Below are positions 11,282-24,400 of a stretch of DNA of 64,000 bases, piece after piece; the first letter of the stretch is position 1; each line of letters opens with the position of its first letter. A program made the position numbers and the translations under genes. Source of the stretch: Pyxicephalus adspersus. Its lineage: Eukaryota; Chordata; Amphibia; Anura; Pyxicephalidae. The notes under the pieces are model-generated. The model worked only from the letters and a program-made list of their open reading frames with translations, was not told the origin of the DNA and did no database searches. The stretch is from contig NC_092860.1 in assembly GCF_032062135.1 (NCBI RefSeq), positions 154,237,076 through 154,301,075 on the forward strand, written 5' to 3'.

Positions 11282-11703
11282 TAGGGGTCGGCCAAACTCC
11301 AGCCTTTAGGCCAGATATGGTCTAGCCGGTAGTTTGTTCCGGTCTAACGCTCACTGGCCTAATGCCGGCTGGCTTCAGAGCCGCGGGTTGCCAGAGGATC
11401 GGCCAGGGGGCATTAGGAACTACCGGACCCGCTGGAGCTCTGAAGCCGCCGGAGCTCCGGTGCCACCCCCTTGCAGTTGCTCCCCTATTTACCGCAGCCA
11501 GCATTGAAACTTTGGCCGCCGTGGTAAATAGAGAAAGCTCCTTGAAGGGAAATCCCTCTCCTCCACAATACATACAGAGGAGAGGGATTTCACTACAGGG
11601 GGCGTTCCCTGGTGGTGGGCGGAGCCATTAGGGTGGATCCAGCCTGGTGTGCTCTCACCTACCTCATAAATGGCCTGGTGACCATAAAACGTTGCTGACC
11701 CTG
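11282..11703. mobile_element. Non-autonomous hAT element with 8-bp target duplication
   Basis: The 422-bp element starts TAGGGGTCGGCCAAAC and ends GTTGCTGACCCTG, inverted ends of the CAGGGGTCGGCAAAC type typical of Charlie-like hATs. It is flanked by ATGTACAT (11274-11281) and TTGTACAT (11704-11711), an 8-bp target duplication with one mismatch. The interior is GC-rich and its open frames have no transposase similarity. It is inserted in the last part of the V2R relic. Confidence 0.75.
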
Positions 11704-11760
11704 TTGTACATCCATTTTTAAAGCCAGGAAAAAAATTCTAAAAAATAATACTGCTTATAA

Positions 11761-12535
11761 TAAAACTAAAATTGTTATAATAATATATAATAATTTACAC
11801 ACAAATGAACAGAAACCAGTTAACCCTTGCTGCAAGATTTTTGTTTGTGTCCGTGAAAATTTGCTATTGTATTCCTGTAAATGTGCTACACTCATAATGC
11901 TCACCTAAAGTAAAACTTTAAACTAAAATTTCACTACATACCATCAAAGTCACATTTTTGTCATGGGTAGACTACAGATGGTAAAACTTATGGAAGTGAG
12001 TATATAGGGTTTACAGGATTTAAGAAAAAAAAGCCCTAGAACATGTGGATAACTGTAATGCGTTTCATACAACCCTGAAAGCTTCAAGTTGTAGTACTTA
12101 AGCTCATTGGGTGTCCCCTGTATGGGCAATTTTTATGCCCAGTCTTGATGATATACTGTATCTTTTTTTCACTTTCTGTGGAGAAACACTGTCCCCAGCA
12201 CAGTTTAACTTGTCCTTTACCTCCTCCTGTTGATGAGTTTTCCAGGGGATTAGCTATTCTTCTGCTTCTCTCCTCCCCCCTTCCCTCTTACACCAACTAG
12301 GCAAAATTGTTTCACTTCTTGGCATGTGTATGCTTAGGTGCTGCAATATAATTATCTATCTAGTCAGTCTTGGTGGGAGAAGTCACACCTTCAATGTAAA
12401 AAATACACTTGTGGCCATGCAGTGACAGAATATTTGCCCATTCCACAAAGTATTCTGTGATATGCCCATCCACTGGAATTTAAAATAACATGTATTTGCT
12501 GTAAGTACAAAGCAAAGCTACTGACTTTTTGGCCA
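11761..12535. other. AT-rich intergenic DNA, nothing recognised
   Basis: No gene or identifiable repeat was seen. Open frames are short and unsupported. Confidence 0.3.
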
Positions 12536-12850
12536 AGGACAGTGGTGGCTGAACACAGACATGTGGACAGCCCAGGGACTGTGCAAACCTGGACCGAGGG
12601 AACCTGCGGAGGCATGTGCCTCCAATCAAGTGTGACTGTCCAGGTTCCCATGATCCCTGGGCTGTTTTATCATTGATATGTACAACCCAGGGACCGTGCG
12701 AACCTGGACCGAAGGAACCCGTGGTCACAGCTGATTCCCCCATTGACTTTAATGAAATTACGAAACCAGTTCGCTGAAATTTCGCAGACCTATCGGAAGT
12801 TCAAGGAAAATTTTGTGAGACTGTCAGAGGCCTTCTTGCTCATCCCCAGA
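12536..12850. repeat. MITE-like repeat with internal direct and inverted copies
   Basis: The phrase CCCAGGGACnGTGCnAACC, followed by TGGACCGA, occurs twice about 120 bp apart. An inverted partner (CCAGGTTCCCATGATCCCTG) lies between them. The right end, CTTGCTCATCCCC, is the reverse complement of the hAT-like end at 5365. It is probably another member of that family with a truncated left side. Confidence 0.4.
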
Positions 12851-12875
12851 CAGCACACTGTAGCTTTTAGCTGGA

Positions 12876-13300
12876 CTCATTGCCTACAATCATTTATTTA
12901 GTCATGTGTGAGGGCAGTGGAAGACAGTTATCCTCATCTAACCCCTCATGGGATTGATTCTGCAAAATGATAGGAGCAGATATTCTGGTATTATGCAACT
13001 GAGAGCAGCCAGCGTTTAAACAGTCATCAGTCAAAAAGTAATTAAACATTTTATCCATGGTGTGGTAATATATCTGTCTAGTGCAGAGGTGTGCAACTCC
13101 GATGTTTGCAGGTCCTGAGATGTCTGAACAGCATCCCATGACAATCAATCCAGTACTAGCTTCTATCTGCTTCACAATGACAGGAGATCCAGTACTGTCA
13201 TTATGTGGAATCAATCCACAGGAGCGTTAGCCCAGTTCAACCTACCCTTTTGTATTGCTGAATTAATGTGAACAGGGATGACATGGGGATGAACCCCATC
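12876..13300. repeat. Diverged interspersed repeat, copy 1
   Basis: It is similar along its length to 14222-14600, in the same orientation. Shared marks are TAATCCCATATGGGATTGGT (or the diverged counterpart with CCTCATGGGATTGATT), GACAGGAGCAGA, a TTTTGCAAC-like block, GGTGTGG, and a closing CACAGGG/GGAGC block. It has no coding signature. The family is unknown to me. Confidence 0.4.
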
Positions 13301-14221
13301 ATCATTCATTTATTTCCCTGGGTCCACTCACTTTTCATGGGATGCTATTTGGATATACCTGGATCTGCAAATGTAATATTTTCTCCTACAGTGCTGTACC
13401 CTCATTTCTAAAGATATTTGAATCCTCATAAAAATGGGTAGAGGGGTTGAGGTCCTCTCTCCCTATGATGACCCTTGCAATCAATTTTTTTGCACAAGTT
13501 AAAGGGGGCTACATGCTTTTTGCCCTTTCCATTTTAGGCAAATCAGATTCCAGAGGAGACTTAATTGATAGGAAAGGGTGTATATGTGCTAGCTTCCTCA
13601 TTTCCTATCCAAAAAGGTCCCAAACCTTTTTATTTAAATTAAAAAAAAAAACAATAGATGGGATATGTGAGATAGGTGTAGTTACAAATACAATGTAAAT
13701 AAGAGAAACATTTATAACATAGTTGTAGAATGAGTTAAAATGTAATGTTTCCTTATTATTTACAAAAATTACCCTATCCATAAAAGGGTCTCTTAAATCT
13801 CAATTGACAATAAAGGAGGGAAGTCAAATATTGCCTCATTCCCTGTGGCAATCCAGTCTCCGGTATGACCTCAGAGCTGGCAAAATTCATAAGTTTACAA
13901 AATGACCCCTGACGTGTAGGTGCCTATGGTTGAAATTTGGGAATGCTCTTTAACAAAGTAGCCACAAGATATTTGCCTCTTCATCCTGGTGAATGAGTAT
14001 AGGGTATACACTACTCCTTAATTATTTCCATAAAGTAGGTCCTAGAAATTAGGACACCGCACCATAGAATAAAATTCTATATTAGTATTGTTTTTAAATT
14101 TCTGCCTGTCGAAGGTCATGCTTTGTTAAAATAGTATCCCACAATAAACAACCAAGCTTGAGCTGTTCTAAACTGCACAAGAACAGTTCCCCTTGACTGG
14201 GGTTTATTGCTTTCCCTTATA
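13301..14221. other. Intergenic DNA, nothing recognised
   Basis: No support for a gene. The open frame at 13447-13698 has no domain or codon-use signal. Confidence 0.3.
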
Positions 14222-14600
14222 GCTTACATACATTCAGCCAATTATGCAAGAAGGCATATGAGGACATCTGCCCTTGTCTAATCCCATATGGGATTGGTTT
14301 TTCAAATTGACAGGAGCAGAGTTCCTGTTATTTTGCAACAGAGATCAGCAAGCACTTAATTGATCCTCATGAGATTTTATTTACTGTAAAGGCAAGTACA
14401 AGTTAAAAAAATAATGACTTTTATTCTATGGTGTGGGTCACTAATCAAGTGTCAGTTGCTTTTTGCTAAACAATACCAGGTGCTCCATTACTGTTGGTTG
14501 GGTAGAGCCAATCCCACAGGGATCTAGCTGATGACAACTCACCCTTTTTTATGACTGAACAAATGCCTGAACAAATGTTAACAAGAATGAATGATTGTTG
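14222..14600. repeat. Diverged interspersed repeat, copy 2
   Basis: Second copy of the repeat at 12876-13300, same orientation, about 1.3 kb downstream. Divergence is high, so this is either an old tandem-type duplication or two old insertions of one family. Confidence 0.4.
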
Positions 14601-15147
14601 TTTACAATCACTCAGCCAACTACCGACAATGGCAGCCGGGGTCAGAAAACTCTGGTTTGATTGTCATGAAAAGCTGTTTGGACATCACTGAACCTGGAAA
14701 GGTAAGTATTAGTAAAAAGAAGAAAGATTATTAAAAGGGCATAGAAACAAAATTTTCCTATTGAGTAGTACCTTTATTTCTAGGGATTATTTAACTTTAC
14801 ATAGGAATGAGTAAGTAGGTCTTTATTTGTAGCCCCCTTATTAACAACAAAAGTCAAACACATTTACCCTTAACTTGAAAAGAGGCCACACCTGAGATGG
14901 CTCTCCTACCAATTTAATCGACCTGCCCAATTATGCCCCTGAGGATCTCAACCACCCCCTTCAAAAAAAACCTAGCCTAAGGAACCCTTGTTTTTTAGGT
15001 GAGGGGGTTATAATATATATTTAAAAAATATATAACAAAAATATGGTGCTCATAATACATTCTTAACATAAAACTGATAAATTTAAAGTGTTATTCATTT
15101 TAGGCTGCATTAGTGCTATGAATTGTTCAGCAGATGTGTAAATCTTG
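14601..15147. other. 5' flank of the V2R gene
   Basis: AT-rich DNA upstream of the receptor gene. No repeat or conserved element was recognised apart from the TATA-like site at 15148. Confidence 0.3.
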
Positions 15148-15156
15148 TATATATAG
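15148..15156 (+). promoter_or_regulatory. Candidate TATA box of the V2R gene
   Basis: TATATATAG lies 80-88 bp upstream of the ATG at 15236. That spacing would leave a 5' leader of roughly 50-60 nt. It is inferred from sequence and position only. Such motifs are common by chance in AT-rich DNA. Confidence 0.3.
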
Positions 15157-15235
15157 AGCTAGTGATTGTGTGTCTCCTCCTGTGCTGCTGATGTGCAGAA
15201 CTGCCGGTGAACATACTGTGTGAGATCTGCATGAC

Positions 15236-15483
15236 ATGAATTGGTCTCTTGTACATTCTGTTTCTTTCCTGCTGATATTTTCTCTTCCAATAACATACAA
15301 GGGAGCATTGATAAGCTGGACTTTAGCCTCTAATTGTGGACTCAGGGCCCTAAGGCCTGTGTTTGAGTATGAGTATTACCAAGAAGGAGACATCATCATT
15401 GGGGGACTGATCTCTGTTCACTACAAAACTGTAGAGCATAAAACTTGTGATGGGATAGCAGTACATTACACTATTTGTGCATT
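15236..15483 (+). CDS. V2R exon 1: signal peptide and start of ligand domain
   Basis: The ATG at 15236 begins a hydrophobic leader (SFLLIFSLPITYKGA). YEYYQEGDIIIGGLISVHYK follows, the standard V2R exon-1 hallmark at the start of the Venus-flytrap domain. The exon ends at 15483, immediately before GTAAGT, with two bases of codon 83. Unspliced, the frame would hit a stop after four more bases, so splicing is required. Confidence 0.85.
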
Positions 15484-18400
15484 GTAAGTATTTCTGTACA
15501 GAATGGGTCACCTTTCTCCAAATCATGATGTACTTTATACACTGTACATCAACTGCACATTAGGAGCCTGTTTTTTTTTTGTGTGTCCATAGCATAAAAT
15601 ATAATACTATTATTTGTTTTACATTTTAATATATGATGACAAAGGTTAGGTGACAATGATAAAAGGAATAACATGATGAATAAATATACAAAATAAGTTC
15701 ATCAAAGGGGAGATTATAACTTTCATTTCACTCTCAGACATAGAAAATTTATTTGTTGTTTTCTCTGCATTTGTGATTTATTTCGTACTGGCAATGCAGT
15801 TGGGTAATTCAAATTTTTTTTCCGCTTTTTTTTCCAAGATGTTTTAGTTGATTTTATGCTACATGGTTATGTGGTATTGATTTCAAACATTTAGATTACA
15901 TCACTTGAATTAGCACTACATATGTTTGATTAATATGAATATTTCCATGCAGACCTGTCTGACATCTGTAGAATTTTACAATCCACAGACCAAGAGAGTT
16001 GTACAATTTTCCACTGACCACACAAACACTTTTCAAAACAAAGAACTTTACCAGCAGAGTTGCTCAGCTAACCATCAAAAATGCACATTACTCCATTTCA
16101 ACAATTTGCATTACAAGTAGAGATTTCAAATTTGTGTGTGTGTGTTTTTTTTAATTCACACTGTATTGCTTGGGCTTCCTTGTAAAATGTGGCTCCTCAA
16201 ATTTATGGAAGCACCCATATATAAGGTAGGGAACACATTCCACAGAGGGGTCTAGATGAAGCACTGGAGTATGACTTACTAAAGAAATATAGACTCTTCA
16301 CCTTGCAAAGTGAATTTACTCCTGCAAAGAATATTTCACTTGGAAAATTCAATTATGTTCAAGGAAACATTTTTACTGGGAGTTTTATAGTAAGTGAATT
16401 TTCACTACATTTACTAAACTGAATGAATTATCCCTTCTAAGATGATAATTCACATTGGTAAGTGAACAGCCTAAATTCACTCTCAGTGTGTCATCCATAT
16501 TATTTGTAAATGCGTACACATAAATCTATTTTTTTAAATACGGTAATTGAAACAGGTCAGTTTGTTTACTGCTTTGCTACTTTTTATTATATACAGGACC
16601 TGGAACTGCCAGATGTCAGTGATAAGCAGCGCGTATACACTAAGTATGGAAGCTAAAATAATCAACTACCAAGTTTCTAGATCTTGATTTTGATCTTCAA
16701 CAAAATATTATGTTGTAAGATCAATAAAAAATACAATTAAAAAGGACAAGCAATTGAAAAAACAAACAAACAAAATAGTCATTGTCACAGTATAGTGAAA
16801 TAAAAAAATGTCAAAGAAATGCATTGCATCATCTTCATGAACAGCAGTTGCAAGCAATGTAATTTAGATTTTTAAAGCTTGCAAACTTGTATTAAATACG
16901 CTAGCTTTTTAATCTAAAAATCACAATAACACAATCACTGGTTTTTCTAAATCAGTTTACCCAGTTGAAGTGCCAAGAGTTAATGTAATGTTTTTCAGGG
17001 AACCTACAAGTATCTCCATCCCAACTGTTTTTAATTGAATGAGTGGTCAAACAACAGTTTGTTTTACCCCAAAAAAAGAAACAATTTGCTATTAAAAAGT
17101 AAAGCGATTTTCACATCAATCATCCAAACACATGCAAACAAAAATCCAATGACCATGTCCAAAGCATGTACATCAACATATTTGTATCTTCTAAACAAGC
17201 TGTAAGGACATACCAAGGTTCACCCCTGAATTGGGATTGTGGAGAAAATAATTTTAAAATTTCACTACATAGACATTTATTACAACACATGTTTTTCAAA
17301 GATTAGTAATCACCTGAAAAAAAATCTATAGAGCCTTCACTGTGATCTTTGAGAAGGAATTTCTTTACATTACAAGCAGCTACAGAGGTCATGGACCTAA
17401 ACTTAGGAAAAACTAACAATATTCCGGGAACAGGTGAACTTTAAATGAAACCTGTACTCTTGTGCTTACTTGTCTTTTTAGGCAAGCATATCACGCTACT
17501 ATTATTTTAATTTTATTAACCATTGAAAAGAATTTCAAAAGAAAGTTCAACTTTTTCCTAATGCTGAAGAAGTGTGTATATTGAAAGACCAGAATGCATT
17601 ATGGGATCTAATGAAATAATCTAGCACCTCATCCTCCATCCTATGACACATTGTAAATTAAAGTATTCTTACAGCATTTTATTTATATATATCTTTTGTT
17701 CAGTCCTCTACTGAGTTTCTCATTGCAAAGAAGTTTGCAAGCTGTTGAAAAATTCTTGATTGCCAGGACAGTGTATGTGCAGTTGCATGTTGATATAGAT
17801 TTGTTGTGATTTTGTGACCATTGCTTAGGGTAGTGCTGTGGCCATATGAGTGGTAGCACTAATACAAATGTAGCAGTGTATCAACCAACACTTGGGGCAA
17901 GTGGGAAGTAATAGTATAGTAAAATAGTTTAAATGTCTAATCATTTAAATACTAAGGCAATCATCATAGAGAAGTCATAGGCAAAAGTGGAAGCCAGATA
18001 TATCCAACATGAAAATGATATTGTGAAAATGAGGAGTGAAGAAACTTTACATAATTTAAACTAGGAATGCATGGAGGGTTGGACATTTATTTTATCATTA
18101 TATTTAAATAGTTTATTTTTTTAGTTTTGTATATCAAGTTTCTCGTTACGTTCGCTCATATGTTTTTTGAACACAGATAACCATTATTCAGAATCACACA
18201 GCATCAAATTCATCCAGATGCCGGATGAGTTGCATGCAGTTTACCAATATCTACAGTTCCCAATCAGAGAAAAGGTATACCAAGTTAAAGGTTTTTTCAG
18301 GGTTCAGAAGTTGAATGTATATAAGGAATAAAGGCAGCCATTTTAGCATCTATTATGAGAATTTTGGAAGAATTGACTACACATTACATCTCTGATAGGA

Positions 18401-21400
18401 ACTGTGACTCATATGTATCTAAATTGTCCCCAAATGCTAGACCTCAAAGTTAATAAATATTTTCATGTCCTTCAGTCTTAACATTGAGGAGTACAGAAGT
18501 ATATTGGCAATGATCTTTGCTGTTGATGAAATTAACAGGGACCCCAATCTTCTGCCCAATGTTACTCTTGGTTATCATATCTATAATACTTGTGGGGATC
18601 CAAAACTGGCCTTGATGTATGTCCTGCAGATATTGTCTGGAGAAAAAAAGGAGGCCCCTAATTATTTCTGTAGGAGACGAGGAGAAATTGCTGGATTTAT
18701 TGGTGACACCACTTTCGATACAAGTCACGCAATGGCCCAATTACTTAGTTTGTATCGATATACACAGGTAAAGTAATCAAAGAGAAATCCTATCTCTGGT
18801 TATTTCTGGAGAATCTGGTAAAAAACTGAACTGTTTAAAAACTGTAAGTGTAACACAGTAAGTAATTGCAGAATATAGTGGTATTTTTTAACCAAGAATA
18901 GCTCGGATAGTATATTTATTAATATATTTAGGATTTTTTACTGGTTTGTAATTTTCTGTCTGACTAGGAATGAGTTGTTATAAGCATAGCATTTTAGCAT
19001 AGGTAAAATTCAGAATAATTTTCATAACTTGTAGACTTTTTTTTCTGAATGATAATTTTTTTCGACATGTTTTTCGTAAACATATATAAATAGTAAATTA
19101 GCTTAGTAGGGCAAGAAAACAGAATTCCTAGATATGAGGCGTTGTGGTCTCAGATACGACCCCATCGTGGAACTGTTCTGCCCTCACGGAACTGTGCGAC
19201 TTGTGTGCGGCTAGCAGTCAGCTAAACAATTGTCAGAATCTTCAATAAATGGAAGAAGACGCTTTTTTGTGTATTTACTGAGAAATTACAACTTTATATA
19301 ACTTTTAAATTATATTTCCCAATATTTATGAAACTACATTTTCCTTTTTGTTCAACTACATTGAAACTATATTTCCTATTTGTGAAACTACAATACATTA
19401 CAAATAACAGAGCATCAGTACATATACATAATAATCAATAATAAACACATTTAACATAAGATAAACAGTGACTGAGAATTTACAGAGAATTGGGCTCCCA
19501 GGTCTGATGTAAGAAAGTCACTTCTAACACATAGAGGGTAAAGAAATCTAAGATGGAGGTTACCTCAGAAGACTTCCATGGAAAGCAATTTCCGGCCTCA
19601 CCTTTTTTCTCTTTTTCTTCTTCGAAGAATCACATTTAAGATTCCCAAACTTAACATGGCAATTATCTGTCACTGGCTGCTTTGTAGACTTCTTTATTAT
19701 GTCTTTACTCCGTGGATGCGAGTGGCATTTAGCATCCTTTATTTTGAAGTGAGCCTTTTGGGTGATGGATGGATCTACAGAATCTGTGCAGGTTGTTATT
19801 GTTGAATTGCATTTCTGGACTGACTTGTTTTGCTGCACTAGTAAACCATAACTCAATGCGTAGCTATTCTCTGATTCTGGTAAGAAAAGGGTGTTGGATG
19901 GGGTGGATAGATGGCAGCTGTCATTACCCCCTGATTTACTACACACCAGTTGTGCTCTTGGGGCAGGCTTGTAACTGGGAATGCATTTTATTGTCTCAAT
20001 GTAGTCTCTCTTGTCCCTGGCTCTGTCACCTGCAGAAAAGGCTTCCATCACATGTTTGATATTGGAGGCTTTCTTCCTTGTTTTATTCAGTATGTTAATT
20101 GCTGCCTCTGGTGTTCTAGCTGAAGAAAGTCTATTTGCCAACACAAATGTCTTTAAGGTGCTGATACTTTCTGGTGGGTGTACAGAATGGAGGCAAATTT
20201 CTCCTACAATGACCCAACCCAGATCATGTTTCTGAGCATAAGGGGCGTTAGAAGGACCATTAATTTTCTTGTGTACCTTATACACTTGTAAAATGTTTCT
20301 TCTAAGGAGTAAAAGAATAGAATCATCTGGCTTGATATTAGGAATGAGGTGAGCAATTAAGTGTGGGTGAATATGATGGTGAGCTACTTCTGGAGAAGGA
20401 ACTTCTGATTTATCATCAGGTATCATATCACACTCTATCAGAGCGAGGAGTGGAAGTTGTAATTTACCTTCGAGAGATTCAATAGTGAAGTCTATAGCTC
20501 CTCTGCCTACAGACTCCACTGTCGCTGCACATGTCTTTAAGGTGTAGGGAGTTGCACACGTACACATTTTAAAGATATCAAAAAAGTCTGACCTTGCAAG
20601 AGATCTGTTACTCTGTTTATCAAGAACTACATACATCATCACAGCTTTCTCTCTGCATCCAGTGGGGTACACAGATGCTAGGCAGATTTTTGAACATGAA
20701 CGTGGACTTCTACCTGGGCCACAGATTTGGCTGCACTTGGACATTACTGAGGAAGTGGGACTCTCATTTTTCTCCCTGTCCTGATCTTTCCCGGCCCCTA
20801 CAGTTTCTAGTGGTGAAGGAGGAGGATCAAGGTGTAATACCGTGGTGTACTTCTCACTGCCATATTCTGAGCATTGAACTAGTATCTTACTGTCTTTGGC
20901 AATGTGATTAGTGGATCTTCAGCACTTGAAACAGATGCCATTTTGTTTAAGAAAAGATAACCGCTCTTCAATAGGTTGTGTCTTTAACCCTCTACATTCA
21001 GTCAGAGGATGGGGATGATGAATTGGACACTGTCTGTCAAGACTTTCTATAAAGTTTCTGCTTTTACTGTTTGTGACTTCATGTGTAGACACAGAAGTCT
21101 TACCGCAGGGTCCTGGATGGTTTTCTTGTCAGCGTGGGAAGCCGCTGGTGACATGACAAGGGTAGCTCGTACCATGCCCATTGCAGCTTCTCCCCCCCCC
21201 TTTTCCCTTTTAACCCTTACCCTATACCTCTCCTTGCCAGCCCTCCCCCCAAAATGAAAACTCCACACCTGAGTGCATTTACAATGGCTGGCAAGCAGCC
21301 GTTTATTTAACACAAATTAACAATTTAAATAACCATGAATTAAATAGCATGTAAATAAGTACAACAACATAAACAAACAAACAAACAAACAAACAACTAA

Positions 21401-24400
21401 ACAAAACAACCAATCAACAAATAAATAACAATTTAAATAACATTTAAATAACAATTTAAATTAACCCATCACTAACCTTATCAATTCTCACTTAACCCTT
21501 TAATTACTAAACCAAGTTCAATTATAACCAAACATTTTCACCCAAAACAACTAGGTTGCCGGTCCGGAAGATGAAGTCCGCCACACCACCACTTTTCATA
21601 ATAAACCAACCACTAACCATCATGGCACCACCTCAGGGGCCTCCACCTTTCACCACTTAAAAGAGGGGGGGTATTTACCACCACCTTGGGTGCCCCCCAC
21701 AACCTCAATTAATCCAGAACTCTCACCTTCCACCAAACCACAACCGCCACAGCGTACGGGTGGGAACCCTCACACCCGTGCGCCCCTCCACACCCGGATT
21801 GTTCGTTGCACCCCATCCTGCAAGCCCAAACACCACAAATCTATACCCACGTCATTCAGATGAACTCCATCTGTCCGCAGAAACCGCCAAGTGTCCTCCT
21901 CCAATTCCCTGTGCCTGACCACCAGACCCCCATTTCTAGCCACAAATCTACCAACCTCCTTATTTACTTTAATCCTGGCTTTATTCCCTCAACAGACCTA
22001 GCCCCCCTCCACACCGTCCTGGCTACTATGTCCGACCACACAAAAACCGTCCCCGGAAACTCCACCTTCAACCTTAAAAAATCCAACCTCACATCTCTCA
22101 CTAGACCTCTCATTGCCCTCTTCCCCAAATCATTACCCTCCGCATGCATAATTACCACATCCGGAGCCCTGTCCAGCGCCGCGCACCTCCTAATCTCCGG
22201 CACCATTCGACTCCATAGCATGCCGCGCACTCCAATCCAATGAACCATCGCCTCATCCCTGGACAAACCCAATTGACGGCCATCCGGCCGGACTTCTGCC
22301 CTCTTAGCGCCCCACCAGACATAGGAATGCCCGACAATCCACACTAGACAACGATGTGCACCTAAAAACAAAACAAACAGAAACATAACCACCGCACCTC
22401 ACCTCCCCCTGAAAAAACTCTACCACACCACCTCACCAACCTTACAACAGTTGAGGTCTAACATACAACTTGGACCTACTCGACTCCCACCTCCCAATCC
22501 TCCTAATAGCCGCCTCCCCCAGACCCCATCTAGCCGCCTCTGTAGCAGCCCCAATCCTAAAGGAATGGGAAGAAAAGGCTTCCCCATCCTTACCCAACAA
22601 CCCCAAACATTTTTTGAAAACAGCAATAAATTGGAACCTTGAAAGAAACGTTCCATCTTCATGCAACAACAATGGGCCCCCCCCAATCCTCTCACCTGCA
22701 GCAATTCTTCCACCGCCTTTACCGGGCAAACTCTGGACCCCTCGCCCAATCTAAAGACCCTTACCATGAGACCTCTGCCACTCTGGTCCGTCTTAGAACG
22801 CCTTAGCAGCATACTCACCTCATCCCCCGAACACTCAACATCCTCCATCAAAACCCCCCCAGATACATACCTCGTCGGGCTCACCAACTCCCCTAGCCTC
22901 ATTGGCCCAAAAAATGCTAGGCAAAACGCAGCTGTAAACATCACCCGTTCAAACCCACTGCTACACACCACCCCCAATTGTCCCACCAAACTCTGCAACA
23001 TTTCAAAAGATACCGTTCTTCGCCTGTCCTGCACCTTGCGACCTTTCCTGTAACCCTTCAAAGCTTGCTGCACCACAAAATCTTTCGTCACATCACGCCA
23101 ACCCCTCCACTTAAACCAGAACGCCATGCCCGCCAACAACCTGTTAACCGAAGCCACCAATACTCCCCTAGAAAACTCCGAGACTAACCAATATAACAAA
23201 ACATGCACTGCGTCTACTTCCCTACCCCCAACCCCCAGCTCACTACACAAGGCCTCCCAATCACCCCACACTGCCGAGTACGCCACCCAGGTGCGCTCAC
23301 TCACCGACCGCCGAATCAAACCTCTTAAGATGTCAGCGCAATGTCCCACAACTGTTCTGGACACGGGCAATCGCATCGCTCCGCCTCTGGTGCCAACACG
23401 CGAAACCTGTCCCACTGCGAACGAGACAAAGCATCAGCAATGACATTGTACACCCCCGGAATGTGTCGCGCAAAGACAAAAATATTATGCTGCATACAAC
23501 GGAGCACTAAATGCCGCATCAACCTAACCGCCGGCCCTGACGAAACCGAAAATGTATTCACAGCCTGCACCACCCCAAGATTGTCGCAATAAAACCGAAC
23601 TTTCTTATTGGCCAACTCCTCCCCCCACAATTCAATAGCCAACACTATCGGAAATAACTCAAGGACCACTAAATCTTTAACCAGACCCCCCTCCCTCCAT
23701 GATTCAGGCCATACTCCCGCGCTCCACTTCCCCCGGAAATACGCCCCAAAACCGGAACCCCCCGCTGCATCAGTAAACAATTCAAGATCCACCGCCTCCA
23801 CCGGTCCTTCCAACCATAAAGCCTTACCATTAAAGGACTCCAAAAACAGCTTCCAAATTTCTAAATCATTCCTCACCTCACGTGACAGTCGCACAAAATG
23901 CGACGGCCCTTTAACCCCCGCCGTTGCAGCCGCCAGACACCTACAAAAAATTCTGCCCATCCTAATCACCCTGCAAGCAAAGTTAAGCTTGCCCAGCAGG
24001 GACTGCACCTCCTTCAAGCGCATCTTCCGCCTCCCACTTGCCCTTGCCACCTCCGCTTTCAAATCCACCAACTTGTCCCACGGCAGCCGACTTTCCATGG
24101 CTACTGTATCCAATTTAATCCCCAAAAATGTCAAAACCGTAACAGGCCCCTCAGTCTTGTCCGCTGCCAGCGGCACCCCAAACTTTTCCGCCACATGTTG
24201 CAGTGTAGCTAACAGCACCCTGCACACTGCGCTCCCAGCCGGGCCAATCATCAAAAAATCATCTAAATAATGAATGACCGAATCCACTTCCGCCACTGAC
24301 CGGACCACCCATTCCAAAAAAGAACTACATTTCTCAAATAAGGCGCAAGAAATGGAGCAACCCATAGGTAAACAACGATCAACGAAATAACCCCCCTCCC

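Larger units (their letters stand above)
10030..11760 (+). pseudogene. V2R-like receptor 7TM exon, disrupted relic
   Basis: DNA at about 10040-10282 aligns to exon 6 of the intact V2R gene. It covers the TM3 region, the TAFKAKNPGSF intracellular loop, TM4, and then TM5 as [21 protein letters not shown]. The ECL2 segment is deleted. A mariner copy then interrupts it. The homology resumes at about 11180-11280, with LFTILTSSAGILGSIF for TM7, and after a second insertion ends at about 11704-11755 with the KP...SKKYIL-like tail. Frameshifts and insertions make it a pseudogene. No upstream exons of this copy were found. Confidence 0.75.

Noticed and set aside
11322..11631. Two GC-rich open frames of 83 and 89 residues
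   Set aside because: They overlap on opposite strands inside a non-autonomous hAT element and have no protein similarity.
19769..20235. Plus-strand frames rich in Cys/Leu
   Set aside because: They are antisense to the 394-residue BEL/Pao protease-region frame.
23608..24270. 220-residue plus-strand open frame, and several plus-strand frames at 22451-23592
   Set aside because: They lie antisense to the Ngaro RT/RNase H and recombinase ORFs, which have full catalytic motifs. The plus frames are low-complexity shadows of GC-rich coding DNA.
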